Assembly (NCBI GenBank): GCA_020073365.1 | Contig: JAIQFL010000086.1 | Span: 1 to 35,754, forward strand | Length of the DNA: 35,754 nucleotides | DNA from: Terriglobia bacterium | GTDB taxonomy: Bacteria > Acidobacteriota > Terriglobia > Bryobacterales > Bryobacteraceae | Reading direction: 5' to 3' | Shown here: in pieces, positions 23,133 through 32,297 of the stretch | Numbering within the stretch: the stretch's first letter is position 1 | Layout: every line of letters begins with the position of its first letter | The notes under the pieces: generated by a model | What the model was told of the DNA's origin: nothing | What the model saw: the letters and a program-made list of their open reading frames with translations, nothing else | Database searches by the model: none | Made by a program: the position numbers and the translations under genes

Positions 23133-26100
23133 ATGCAGAGGCTGATTTTTTCTCTTTCCAGATTGATCCTCGTGTCAGCGCTTTGTTTCGGGCAGGCGGG
23201 ACGGACCGAACTTGTTGGCGCTATTCAAGATCCCTCGGGTCGTCCGGTGCCAAAGGCCAAGATCGAGGCTGAGGAACAGGCTACGATGGCCCGGTTTTCG
23301 GTGGTTTCAGACGAGCGCGGCGAGTATCACATCCTGGGTCTGCCCGCGGGCCAGTACGTACTGACAGTGCAGCAACCGGGCTTTCACGTGTATCGCCAGG
23401 CGGGCATCACCTTGCGCTTGGCCGACCGGACCTCGATCGATGTGAAGCTCGAGGTCGGCCAGCCCTCCCAATCTGTCGATGTCACCGCCGCGGCTCCCCT
23501 ATTGCAAACGGCCAGCGGGGAGGTGAGTCAGAACGTGGATGCGCAGAAAATAGCCACGCTGCCTTTGGACGGACGCAACTTCATTCCCTTGGTCACGCTG
23601 TCTCCCGGCGTTGCGCTTCCCAATAGCCAATTCCTGCCGCGCATCAACGGCAGCCGCCCGCGCACCAGCGAGTACATCTACGACGGCATCAGCGTGCTGC
23701 AACCGGAGCCGGGCCAGGTGGTCTACTACCCGATCATCGACGGAATGGCCGAATTCAAACTCAATGTCAACGCCTATTCTCCCGAGTACGGCCGCTCCAA
23801 CGGCGGCACCATCATGGTCATCGGAAAATCCGGGAGCAATGAGTTTCACGGGAGCCTGTTTGAGTTCTTCCGCAACGAGGCGCTCAATGCCCGCAACCTG
23901 TTCGCGCAACCCGGACCGAATCCGGAATTCCGGCGGAATCAGTACGGGGGCACGCTCGGTGGACCGGTACAGCACAACAAGACCTTCTTCTTCGTGGATT
24001 GGCAGGGCACGCGGCTCCGCACCGGCATCACCCGCTTTAGCGTGGTTCCTACACAGGCGCAACGTCAGGGCATCTTCACCCAATCCATATTCGATCCCCT
24101 TTCCTCGCCCCGCACTCAGTTTCCGAACAACACCATCCCCGCCAGCCGCTTCGATCCGCTCACGAGCCAGGTTCTACAGCAATACCCGCTCCCCAACATT
24201 GCGGGGGCCAACAATTTCGTCCGCACGGCGACCGAACCGGACAACCAGGATCAGGCGGACTTCCGGGTTGACCGCTACTTCGGGGAGAAGCACCGCGTCT
24301 TCGCGCGCTACACCTTCCTCCGCGACGACGACAACCCCGTCACGCCCTTGCAGGACGGAAGCGGAAGCCTGACCTCCGGCGCAATCGGGCATGCCATCAC
24401 CCACGGCGACGCCTTCGCCGGCGACTATGACTGGGTACTCTCGCCCTCGGCCCTGAACCAGTTCCGGGTTGGCTGTTCCGGGCGCGATCTCAATCAGACG
24501 TCGCTGCAGAACGGCGGAATCACGGTACCGGGGCTGCCGGCAAATTCCTTCGCATCCGTGCTGCCGATCTTCACGGTCGCCGGATTCCAGCAAATCGGCC
24601 CGACTACCGCCGCTAACTCCAGATTCACGACCTCCATCACGGAGTTCCTCGACACCTTTACCCTGGTGCGCGGCCGCCACACGATCAAGTTCGGAGCCGA
24701 TATCCGGCGCGAAGCCCTCGACGTTTTGAATCCGCCCAATCCCACGGGCTCGTTCACCTTCACTACAACCGGCACGAATAGCGCAACGGTCTCGGGGAGC
24801 GGAAATGCATTGGCCTCGCTGCTACTGGGACAGGTGAACGCTTTCACCATCGACATCCAAAAACAAGTAATTCAACCGCGCGCCCATATTGCCGAATTCT
24901 TCATCGGCGACGACTGGAGGGTCTCGTCGCGGCTCACGCTGAATATCGGCACCCGCTACACGCTCAACTTCCCCTCGACGGAGAAGCACGATCGAGGCGC
25001 AGTATTCAACCTGAACACGCAGGTTCTGGAGTTTCCTCATACGGCCCGTGAACTGGAATGTTGCGACTTCGGTCCTCGCGTAGGACTGGCGTATCGGATC
25101 GGCGACAACTGGGCTGTCCGCTCGGGCTACGGCATGATTTTCTTTGAGCAGTCCGGCATCACTACGCCGTTTACGATCCCCCAGTTTCCGTTCGTGCAAA
25201 CCGTGGGCCAGCAATCGCAAGACAACCTGAGCGCCGCGTTCCCCCTGTCGCAGGGGCCCACGGTTCAAGTGACGGCGCCCAATCCGAGCTCCGGCCTGGG
25301 CCAGGGGGTATTTGGCGTGGATCGCAACAACGGCTCGGGCTATTCGCAGCAATGGAACCTGACCGTTCAAAGAACGATCGGAATGGACTGGAACGTGGAG
25401 GTGTCGTACCTGGGGTCTAAAAACACCCGGCTCGGCATACCCGACTTCAACATCAACCAACTCCCCGCGCAGTACCTCGGTATGGGCGCGGCCTTGTTGA
25501 CGAAGGTGCCCAACCCGTACTTTGGGCAGATTCCCGCGTCATCGTCCCTGGGGGGCGCGACCGTTGCGCAACAACAGTTGCTGCGGCCGTTCCCCAGCTT
25601 CACCACCGTGGCGCTGTTCCGCGACAACGTGGGGAATTCCACTTACAACGCCGCCGCGGTGAAACTGGAGAAGCGGTTGTCGGATGGACTGACAGTCAAT
25701 GCCGCCTTCACCTTTTCCAAGCTGATTGACGACGCTTCCAGCGTCTTCTCGCAGACAATTTTCACCGGCCCCGTTCTGAACAGCACCGGCGCGGCCGACG
25801 CAAATAACCGCCACCTGGAAAAAGATGTTTCGAGCGGCGACATTCCCCGGGTGTTCGCGCTTGGCTGGGTCTACGACATTCCTCGCCTTTGGAAGATCTC
25901 CGGGTGGCAGGTCGCGGGCCTGGTCCGCGTGCAGGCGGGCGACGCCGTGGCAGTCACCCAGGCGACTAACAACAACTCGAGCCTGGGCTTCGCCGTTCAA
26001 AGGCCTAACCGAATCGGCGGCCCCAACCAGTTTGATGGCCGTACCGTGGCCAGGTACTTCAACACCACGGCCTTCACCGCCGCGCCGCAGTTTGTGATTG

Positions 26101-26339
26101 GAACCAGCTCGCGCAACCCGGTTCGCGGGCCTGGGCTTCAGAATGCGGACTTGATGATTGGAAAGATCTTCCGTATTACGGAACGGGCCAACCTCGAACT
26201 CCGCGCGGAAGCTTTCAATGTGTCGAATACCCCTCCGCTGAACGATCCCAATGGAAGCTTCGGAAGCGCGGCGTTCGGCTCGATCACCAGCGCCGGCAAT
26301 CCCCGCGATTTCGAATTTGTCGCTAAGCTCCACTTTTAG
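23133..26339 (+). CDS. Oar-like TonB-dependent outer-membrane receptor
   Basis: A 1068-residue protein. The signal peptide (LILVSALCFGQA) is followed by a carboxypeptidase-regulatory-like domain at residues about 25-110 (GAIQDPSGRPVPKAKIEAEE, DERGEYHILGLPAGQYVLTV), a plug domain at about 125-245 (LPLDGRNFIPLVTLSPGV, INGSRPRTSEYIYDGI), then a large beta-barrel that ends in the outer-membrane sorting residue Phe (FVAKLHF). This architecture is the hallmark of the Oar/SusC-like receptors expanded in Acidobacteriota. It probably imports, or binds for export, large glycans or peptides; the ligand is unknown. No SusD-like partner is adjacent. The XRE/PBP-fold regulator gene downstream is in the same orientation but 74 bp away. 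Confidence 0.92.
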   Translation: MQRLIFSLSRLILVSALCFGQAGRTELVGAIQDPSGRPVPKAKIEAEEQATMARFSVVSDERGEYHILGLPAGQYVLTVQQPGFHVYRQAGITLRLADRTSIDVKLEVGQPSQSVDVTAAAPLLQTASGEVSQNVDAQKIATLPLDGRNFIPLVTLSPGVALPNSQFLPRINGSRPRTSEYIYDGISVLQPEPGQVVYYPIIDGMAEFKLNVNAYSPEYGRSNGGTIMVIGKSGSNEFHGSLFEFFRNEALNARNLFAQPGPNPEFRRNQYGGTLGGPVQHNKTFFFVDWQGTRLRTGITRFSVVPTQAQRQGIFTQSIFDPLSSPRTQFPNNTIPASRFDPLTSQVLQQYPLPNIAGANNFVRTATEPDNQDQADFRVDRYFGEKHRVFARYTFLRDDDNPVTPLQDGSGSLTSGAIGHAITHGDAFAGDYDWVLSPSALNQFRVGCSGRDLNQTSLQNGGITVPGLPANSFASVLPIFTVAGFQQIGPTTAANSRFTTSITEFLDTFTLVRGRHTIKFGADIRREALDVLNPPNPTGSFTFTTTGTNSATVSGSGNALASLLLGQVNAFTIDIQKQVIQPRAHIAEFFIGDDWRVSSRLTLNIGTRYTLNFPSTEKHDRGAVFNLNTQVLEFPHTARELECCDFGPRVGLAYRIGDNWAVRSGYGMIFFEQSGITTPFTIPQFPFVQTVGQQSQDNLSAAFPLSQGPTVQVTAPNPSSGLGQGVFGVDRNNGSGYSQQWNLTVQRTIGMDWNVEVSYLGSKNTRLGIPDFNINQLPAQYLGMGAALLTKVPNPYFGQIPASSSLGGATVAQQQLLRPFPSFTTVALFRDNVGNSTYNAAAVKLEKRLSDGLTVNAAFTFSKLIDDASSVFSQTIFTGPVLNSTGAADANNRHLEKDVSSGDIPRVFALGWVYDIPRLWKISGWQVAGLVRVQAGDAVAVTQATNNNSSLGFAVQRPNRIGGPNQFDGRTVARYFNTTAFTAAPQFVIGTSSRNPVRGPGLQNADLMIGKIFRITERANLELRAEAFNVSNTPPLNDPNGSFGSAAFGSITSAGNPRDFEFVAKLHF

Positions 26340-26413
26340 CCGGACGCTACAATTGTGAGGCGCCCTATTTGGCGCAGGGCCCGTTCCGCCTGGCATGGAA
26401 GGAAGTAGCCATT

Positions 26414-27541
26414 GTGAAGACGAGCGTCAAGAACCGGCTGGCCGAGATTCGAAAGAGCCGGGGGGAGAGCGCGTCCGGCCTGGCGCGCCGCGTACAGGTG
26501 AGCCGTCAGACGATATACGCGATCGAAGGCGGAACGTACGTTCCCAATACAGAAGTCGCGTTGAATCTGGCGCACGAGCTGGAGGTGACGGTCGAAGAGC
26601 TGTTTTCGCTCCACCAGGGATCCCAGATATCGCCCCAGTCTCTGGCCGCTGAAGTACTCAGCGCAGCAGCGCCGGTCGAAGGGCAGCCTGTGCGAATCTG
26701 TCAGGTCGGGTCGCGCTGGGTCGGGATTCCAGTCAGCGCCTCTCCTTATTACATGCCGGAAGCCGATGGGATCATCAAGCGAACTGGACGGACGAGTGCA
26801 CGCGCGGACCTGGTGGTGTTTGACAAGGAAGAAGCGGCTCAGAAGCGACTCGTGTTAGCTGGTTGCGATCCGGCAACCGGTCTTCTTGCCCGAATGGTGG
26901 AAAGGATCAGCGGCGTGGAGATCGTCTCGGCCGCCGCCTCCAGTAAGCTTGCACTTACCTGGCTCAGGGAAGGAAAGGTGCACATTGCCGGTTCGCATCT
27001 GGAAGATCCGAAAACTGGAGAATTCAATCTGCCCTTCATTCGCAAGGAATTTCCGGATGAGGACTTCCTCGTGGTAACGTTTGCGCGCTGGGAAGAGGGA
27101 CTGGTCCTCGCGCCTGGAAATCCAGGGGGTATTCACAGGATCGAAGATCTCGCCCGGAAGAAAGTCAGATTCGTGAATCGGGAACCCGGCTCGGGAAGTC
27201 GCGCTTTGCTGGACCAACGCCTGGAGAAAGGCGGGATCGACAAGCATCGCGTCCATGGGTATGACCGGGTCGCGTACGGTCACCTTGCGGCCGCGTACTG
27301 CGTGGTCTCGGGGGAGGCAGACGTTTGCCTGGCGACGCGATCTGCCGCTCAAACCTTCGGTTTGGATTTCATTCCGCTCGACAGCGAGCGCTACGATCTG
27401 GTGATGCGCAAACGTACCGCCGATCTGCCGGCCGCCAAAGCGTTCCTGGATATTTTGCAGCGAGCCGCCCTGCGCCGCAAACTGGAGGTGCTGGCTGGGT
27501 ATGACACATCGGAAACCGGGGCGCTGGTCTCGAATGGATAG
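26414..27541 (+). CDS. XRE-family regulator fused to periplasmic-binding-type ligand domain
   Basis: A 375-residue one-component regulator. Residues 5-58 are an XRE helix-turn-helix (RLAEIRKSRGESASGLARRV, SRQTIYAIEGGTYVPNTEVALNLA). Residues about 130-360 are a PBP-like domain of the kind found in molybdate-related and MoeA-linked proteins (LAGCDPATGLLARM, HIAGSHLEDP, NREPGSGSRALLD, GEADVCLA). The GTG at 26414 has GGAAGG at a good distance; the frame is open further upstream without protein-like sequence. It probably senses an anion or small metabolite and regulates a transporter or cofactor gene, but no such gene is adjacent. A TACAAT at 26348-26353 may be its -10 box. Confidence 0.85.
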   Translation: MKTSVKNRLAEIRKSRGESASGLARRVQVSRQTIYAIEGGTYVPNTEVALNLAHELEVTVEELFSLHQGSQISPQSLAAEVLSAAAPVEGQPVRICQVGSRWVGIPVSASPYYMPEADGIIKRTGRTSARADLVVFDKEEAAQKRLVLAGCDPATGLLARMVERISGVEIVSAAASSKLALTWLREGKVHIAGSHLEDPKTGEFNLPFIRKEFPDEDFLVVTFARWEEGLVLAPGNPGGIHRIEDLARKKVRFVNREPGSGSRALLDQRLEKGGIDKHRVHGYDRVAYGHLAAAYCVVSGEADVCLATRSAAQTFGLDFIPLDSERYDLVMRKRTADLPAAKAFLDILQRAALRRKLEVLAGYDTSETGALVSNG

Positions 27542-27616
27542 GTGAAGATTATGGGCGCAGGCCGAGGACATCGAGAACCTGCTCCACCGGCCGCCGTCTG
27601 ACCGATAATAGGAGCA

Positions 27617-28387
27617 ATGGCCACGGGTAGCATCTGTCCCAAGTGCGGCGGCACTGGTTTCATCATCGTCGAGGGCGCCAATGTTTCAGGAGCGAAGCGT
27701 TGCGACTGCACTTTTCAAGGCCGCGTCGCGCGGCTCGAAGAACGCGCTCAGATCCCGTCGCTCTACCGCAACAAATCCTTCGATAATTTCCTCAGGGGCG
27801 ATACGGACAACCCCATCGCCCGCAGCGCCCTCACCAATGTTCGCCTCAAAGTGGAGCACTACGTGCGCGAATTTCCCAACCAGGCCCGTCCCGGCCTGCT
27901 GTTGATCGGCGAGCCCGGAACCGGCAAAACGCACCTGGCGGTCGCCGCTATGCGAAAGATCCTCGAAAAGGGTTTCGAGTGTCTCTTCTGGGACTACCAA
28001 ACGCTCTTGAACAGCATCAAGCAAGGCTACGACCCCGCTTCGAACTCTTCCAACCGCGAAGCCTACCACGATGCACTCGATAGCGAAGTATTGCTCCTGG
28101 ACGATCTGGGCGCGCATCGTGTGACCGATTGGGTGGAAGATACCGTCACTTCGATCGTCACCTATCGCTGCAACAACCAAAAGCCTCTCATCGCCACCAC
28201 TAACGTGCCCGATGGCGACGCAGGCAGCACAGTGACCCAAAGAAACGCGGTCAATAAGCCCGAATACCGCCGCACCCTCGCCGAACAGATCGGGGCCCGC
28301 GCCCGTTCGCGTCTGTTTGAAATGTGCACCGTCATCCTCATGCCCCAGGTGGAAGATTATCGCGTGAGAAAGGCGCGGCCGTTTTAA
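27617..28387 (+). CDS. DnaC/IstB-like AAA+ ATPase
   Basis: A 256-residue protein with an N-terminal zinc ribbon (CPKCGGTGF with CDC about 20 residues later) and an AAA+ core: Walker A GEPGTGKT at residues 98-105, Walker B LLLDDLG at 159-165, sensor-1 region ATTN at about 194-197 and an arginine-finger stretch RARSRLFE. This matches chromosomal DnaC/DnaI-type helicase loaders rather than IS21 helpers; no transposase is nearby. Between the gate motifs is a short insert (PDGDAGSTVTQRN). AGGAG lies two bases before the ATG, and a GATAAT hexamer at 27604-27609 may be its -10 box. Confidence 0.85.
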   Translation: MATGSICPKCGGTGFIIVEGANVSGAKRCDCTFQGRVARLEERAQIPSLYRNKSFDNFLRGDTDNPIARSALTNVRLKVEHYVREFPNQARPGLLLIGEPGTGKTHLAVAAMRKILEKGFECLFWDYQTLLNSIKQGYDPASNSSNREAYHDALDSEVLLLDDLGAHRVTDWVEDTVTSIVTYRCNNQKPLIATTNVPDGDAGSTVTQRNAVNKPEYRRTLAEQIGARARSRLFEMCTVILMPQVEDYRVRKARPF

Positions 28388-28570
28388 ATGCGGTTCTGCG
28401 GGAGGGTGGTGGCTCGTAGTGGAGTGGACCAGGGTGCCCTCTGGGCCATCCGCGCGTCCGCTACGGACGCTCTTCGCCTGAACCGCCGAGCCCCCGGAAA
28501 GCCGGCCGGGGGGCCGGCCCTGGACCAGGGGGTCCGCCCCACCCCTTTTGCGCAACAAAGGCCGCTTCGG
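28388..28570. repeat. GC-rich intergenic repeat region
   Basis: This stretch between the helicase-loader gene and the next gene has no gene. TGGACCAGGG occurs twice (about 28424 and 28530), and GCCGGCC-GGGG-GGCCGGC is a perfect 7-bp hairpin. It resembles a dispersed intergenic repeat; one part may terminate transcription of the loader gene. Confidence 0.4.
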
Positions 28571-30856
28571 GTGCTCCGACTGCCCGTTCTGCTGATGGCC
28601 TTCGCAGCTCTGGCCGCGTCCCCTGCCGCCCCGCCCAAGCCCGACTACGTGCAGGCCGTGGAGTTCCCCTACTATCTCTATCCGCGCGCTCTTTGGGAGC
28701 GGGAACTGGTGTGGTTCAAGACCATCGGAGTCCGCACGGTGGAGTTCTCCATCCCCTGGAATTGGCACCAGATCCAGCCAGCGGACTTCGATTTTACCGG
28801 CCGCACCAGCCCGCGCCGCGACCTCGTGGGCCTGATTCGCCTGCTCCGCAAGCTCGATCTGCATGCCTGGGTCAGGCCCCTGCCCCCCGTTCCCGCCTGG
28901 CCCAATAACGCGGGCCCAGCGGGAGGCCCTCTCGACCCCCGCGCCCAGCGCGCCTGGATCAGGCAACTCGATCAATTGCTGGCCCCCCAGACTGCCGGTC
29001 ACGGTGGACCCATCGCCTACGTGGAGGGCCACGCGTTATCCATCGATGCTGCGGCCCCACCCTCGCCGGTTACCACGATCTCCGCCAATGACCCCGACGC
29101 CCTTGCCCGCAGCCGCGAGTCGCTTGCCCAAGGCACGCCGTCCGGCCTCGGCGCGCTGCTGTGGAGCGACGTGGAAGATTCCCTCTATCCCGCTGGCTGG
29201 GCCGTCGACCCTGCTTCCTTCCTGCGCAAAGGAGCCGTGGGCCTGAGCGGCGATGAGCACCCCACCACCGGCGCCTTGCGCCGCGACGCCGCGTTGCTCC
29301 GCAACTGGTCTCCGCTGCTCCCCGGCCTTCGTTCGGTACCCCTGCCTAAGCCTGCGGCCGGAAAGTTCCCCGTCGGAGTCAGCGCCTTCGAATTGGTCTC
29401 GCGCGGCGCCTCCGCCGTGAGCATCACCAACCGCGGAACGAAACCGTTTTCCGACGAACTTCGCGTGCTGGAGCCGGTTTCCAGGCGCGTGCTCGTGATC
29501 CCTCGAGTGACCGTTCAGCCCGGAGATTCGCTATGGCTTCCGCTCGGCGTCTCGCTGGGCACCGATGGCCTCTGCCGCGAATGCTCCAACTTCTCGGCGG
29601 CCGAGAACATCGTGTATGCCACTGCCGAGCTGCTCTCCATCGAATTCGAAAATGGCATTTTGGCGATGGAATTTGCAGCCCCCCAGCCGGGCGAAGTGAT
29701 CTTGCAACTGGCGCGCAAGCCGGTGGGGCCGTTCCTCGCGGCCGGCAGGCCCGCCGAATTCGATTGGGACGATAAGACGCTCCGTGCGCGCCTGCCCATT
29801 CCCGACAGTAATGCGCCCGGCAGCCACGTCCGCATCGGCATTGCCATCGAAGAGCCCGAAACGTCGGCTTTTTTCAATGATGCGCGGCGGCTGGTCATCG
29901 GCCAGAAGAACCTGGTCTCCACCGCGTATTCCTCCGAGGATGTGGCCAACCGTTCGCGACTGCGGCTGCCCCAGGGATTCACCGCCACCCGCACCGTCAA
30001 ATCCCCGAATGAAATGGACTACGAAGTCAACGTCCCTGCCGGCCTCCTGCACGGCGACTGGGCGAACCTGGCCCTGGAAGCCGACGGCATTCTCCTGGGA
30101 CGCGCGCACCTGCAACTGTTTCGCCCTGCCTCCATCCGTCTGATGGAAGCCATGCAAATCCATTTTGGCTCGCAAACCGAGTTGACCCCCGATCCCCCCA
30201 CCGCTGTCATCGAGCCCAAAGCCGGCGGCAACCTGGAGATCTCCATCCGCAATAACTATCCGGGGATCCAGACCTACCACCTGGAAGCCTCGGGCGAGGG
30301 CTTGGAGTTCTTTCCGCCCAAAACCGAAATCAGCATCGGCGCTACCGATGAGCGCCGCGTATCGATGCGGGTCTTCGCCGCCGAGGGTATCTCTGGCCTG
30401 CGCGACTGGCACATTCGCGTGACCGGCGGCACCCAGGTGGACCTGCCCATGCGGCTTCTGCTGTTGCCGCGCGGCCGCACGGTCGCATGGACCGCCGACC
30501 TGGATGGCGACGGTTCCCCGGAATGGGTGCTCGAATCCCAAAAGGTGCGCGCCGTGTTCTCCACCCAGGACGGCGGCCGGTGGATGGAATTTACCGGCAA
30601 GGATTTGAATTCGAACCTCCTCCCCGATCAGGGCATCTTCGCCACGCCGGGGCCGGTGGACGTGCGCGCCGACGGCGATTCCCTGGAGTTTAGCGCCAAA
30701 GGCTGGAAAAGAACCGTGCGCCTCCTGGAAGGCGTCGTCACCATTGAGCAGACCTCGCCGCTCCCCGCCGACGGCTTGACAACCGACCGGCGCGGCAATA
30801 CGACCCTCACGATTGAGCGCCCCTCCCCTTCGCGCGCGGTTTATACGTTGAAGTAG
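28571..30856 (+). CDS. Secreted glycosidase-like protein of unknown activity
   Basis: A 761-residue protein. The GTG at 28571 gives a signal peptide (LRLPVLLMAFAALAASPAAP); the frame is open upstream through repeat DNA. Residues about 30-175 have the look of a beta-galactosidase (GH35/GH42-like) TIM barrel start: VEFPYYLYPRALWERELVWF, KTIGVRTVEFSIPWNWHQIQ, LHAWVRPLPPVPAWP, GGPIAYVEG. Where GH35 enzymes have the acid/base NE (pattern GGPI-x-x-x-Q-x-ENE), this protein reads GGPIAYVEGHA, so the catalytic residue seems lost or shifted. The rest, to the C-terminus, is a series of beta-sandwich stretches with no family I can name. It is probably an exported binding or degraded-glycosidase protein. 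Confidence 0.65.
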   Translation: MLRLPVLLMAFAALAASPAAPPKPDYVQAVEFPYYLYPRALWERELVWFKTIGVRTVEFSIPWNWHQIQPADFDFTGRTSPRRDLVGLIRLLRKLDLHAWVRPLPPVPAWPNNAGPAGGPLDPRAQRAWIRQLDQLLAPQTAGHGGPIAYVEGHALSIDAAAPPSPVTTISANDPDALARSRESLAQGTPSGLGALLWSDVEDSLYPAGWAVDPASFLRKGAVGLSGDEHPTTGALRRDAALLRNWSPLLPGLRSVPLPKPAAGKFPVGVSAFELVSRGASAVSITNRGTKPFSDELRVLEPVSRRVLVIPRVTVQPGDSLWLPLGVSLGTDGLCRECSNFSAAENIVYATAELLSIEFENGILAMEFAAPQPGEVILQLARKPVGPFLAAGRPAEFDWDDKTLRARLPIPDSNAPGSHVRIGIAIEEPETSAFFNDARRLVIGQKNLVSTAYSSEDVANRSRLRLPQGFTATRTVKSPNEMDYEVNVPAGLLHGDWANLALEADGILLGRAHLQLFRPASIRLMEAMQIHFGSQTELTPDPPTAVIEPKAGGNLEISIRNNYPGIQTYHLEASGEGLEFFPPKTEISIGATDERRVSMRVFAAEGISGLRDWHIRVTGGTQVDLPMRLLLLPRGRTVAWTADLDGDGSPEWVLESQKVRAVFSTQDGGRWMEFTGKDLNSNLLPDQGIFATPGPVDVRADGDSLEFSAKGWKRTVRLLEGVVTIEQTSPLPADGLTTDRRGNTTLTIERPSPSRAVYTLK

Positions 30857-30880
30857 CGCGCAGGATTGCGACAAATCTTC

Positions 30881-30908
30881 TTGCGAAGCCGCGTGCCTGA
30901 AATAGTAT
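30881..30908 (+). promoter_or_regulatory. Promoter of the sulfhydrylase gene
   Basis: TTGCGA (30881-30886) and TAGTAT (30903-30908) with a 16-bp spacer make a plausible sigma-70-type promoter. The ATG lies 11 bases after the -10, with no ribosome binding site, so the message should be nearly leaderless. It overlaps a GTATCCTGT element shared with other genes here. Confidence 0.5.
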
Positions 30909-30919
30909 CCTGTTAGTCT

Positions 30920-32224
30920 ATGCCCAATCCAAACGCTCCCGCCCGCCAGTTGGGCTTCGCCACCAAATCGCTGCATGCAGGCCACACCCCCGATAAAGCC
31001 AGCCTCGCGCGCGCGGTCCCCATTTACCAGACCACCTCCTACGTCTTCGAGGACTCGTCGCATGCGGCTGCGCTTTTTGCCCTGCAGCAATTTGGCAACA
31101 TCTACACCCGCATCATGAACCCCACCACGGACGTCTTCGAGCAGCGCGTCGCCGCGCTCGAGGGCGGCATTGCCGGGCTCGCTACATCCAGCGGCCAGGC
31201 GGCGCAGTTTCTCGCCATTTCCAGCCTCATGGAACAGGGCGACGAGCTGGTGGCCGCCAGCACGCTCTACGGCGGCACCTACACGCAGTTCGACGTGAGC
31301 TTCCGCCGAATCGGAATCAACGTCAAGTTCGTGGAGCCCGACGATCCCGAAAACTTCCGCAAGGCCATCACCCCCAGAACTCGCGCCCTTTACGGCGAAA
31401 CCATCGCCAATCCGCGCATGAACGTGCTCGATATCGAAAAGGTCGCCGCCATCGCGCATGCAGCCGGCGTGCCGCTGATCATCGATAACACCATGGCGTC
31501 GCCCTACCTCTGCCGGCCTATCGAGCACGGCGCCGATATCGTGGTCCACTCCGCCACCAAGTTCCTGGGCGGCCACGGCACGTCCATCGGCGGCATCATT
31601 GTCGATAGCGGCAACTTTCCGTGGAGCGATATGTACCCCGCCATCACCCAGCCCAGCCCCGGCTATCATGGCATGAAGTTCAGCGAGGTTTTCGGCGCCC
31701 TGGCCTACATCATCAAGGTGCGGGTCGAAGGACTGCGCGATTTCGGCCCGTCGATGAGCCCGTTCAATTCGTTCCTGTTCATTCAGGGCATCGAGACCCT
31801 GCCCTACCGCATGGAGGCCCACAGCCGCAACGCGCTGGCCGTGGCGGAGTGGCTCGGAACCAATCCCGCGGTTACCTGGGTAAAGTTCCCCGGCTTGAAA
31901 TCCAGCCCCTATTACGCGTTGTCTAAGAAGTACCTGCCGAATGGCCAGGGATCCGTCGTGACCTTCGGCATCAAAGGCGGCGCGGAGGCCGGGCGCAAGC
32001 TCATCGATTCCGTGAAGATCTTCTCACACCTCGCCAACCTGGGCGATGCCAAGAGCCTGATCATTCACCCCTCTTCCACCACCCACCAGCAGTTGAGCGA
32101 GGCCCAGCAACTCGACGCCGGCGTGACCCCTGACCTGGTGCGCATTTCGGTGGGAATCGAGGACCTGGACGATATCATCTGGGACCTCGACCAGGCCATC
32201 GCCGCGTCACAAGCCCAGGGCTGA
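30920..32224 (+). CDS. metY: O-acetylhomoserine sulfhydrylase (aminocarboxypropyltransferase)
   Basis: A 434-residue PLP enzyme of the Cys/Met metabolism family. It makes homocysteine from O-acetylhomoserine and sulphide in the cytoplasm. The N-terminus GFATKSLHAGHTPDKASLARAVPIYQTTSY, the PLP-phosphate contact region YTRIMNPTTDVFEQRVAALE, the substrate loop and the PLP lysine Lys214 in HSATKFLGGHG are all present, and the C-terminus RISVGIEDLDDIIWDLDQA is typical. The length of 430 residues or more and the pattern point to MetY rather than MetB/MetC. There are no other methionine genes beside it. Confidence 0.93.
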   Translation: MPNPNAPARQLGFATKSLHAGHTPDKASLARAVPIYQTTSYVFEDSSHAAALFALQQFGNIYTRIMNPTTDVFEQRVAALEGGIAGLATSSGQAAQFLAISSLMEQGDELVAASTLYGGTYTQFDVSFRRIGINVKFVEPDDPENFRKAITPRTRALYGETIANPRMNVLDIEKVAAIAHAAGVPLIIDNTMASPYLCRPIEHGADIVVHSATKFLGGHGTSIGGIIVDSGNFPWSDMYPAITQPSPGYHGMKFSEVFGALAYIIKVRVEGLRDFGPSMSPFNSFLFIQGIETLPYRMEAHSRNALAVAEWLGTNPAVTWVKFPGLKSSPYYALSKKYLPNGQGSVVTFGIKGGAEAGRKLIDSVKIFSHLANLGDAKSLIIHPSSTTHQQLSEAQQLDAGVTPDLVRISVGIEDLDDIIWDLDQAIAASQAQG

Positions 32225-32297
32225 CTATTTCGGCACTTCCCGGCGGGCGCTTCGAATAGTTCCTTCGTACCGTACGCTGGAAAGGTGGAATTCAGAC

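Noticed and set aside
27617..28387. IS21 helper ATPase IstB, hence an insertion sequence
   Set aside because: The N-terminal zinc ribbon and absence of an istA-like transposase point to a chromosomal DnaC/DnaI-type loader.
27686..29032. 448-codon open frame antisense to the DnaC-like gene
   Set aside because: It spans a clear AAA+ gene, a repeat block and part of another gene, and no protein family is visible in it.
29531..31822. 763-codon open frame on the minus strand across the glycosidase-like and metY genes
   Set aside because: It lies opposite two well-supported genes on the plus strand; the composition is that of a GC-rich mirror frame with no recognisable motif.
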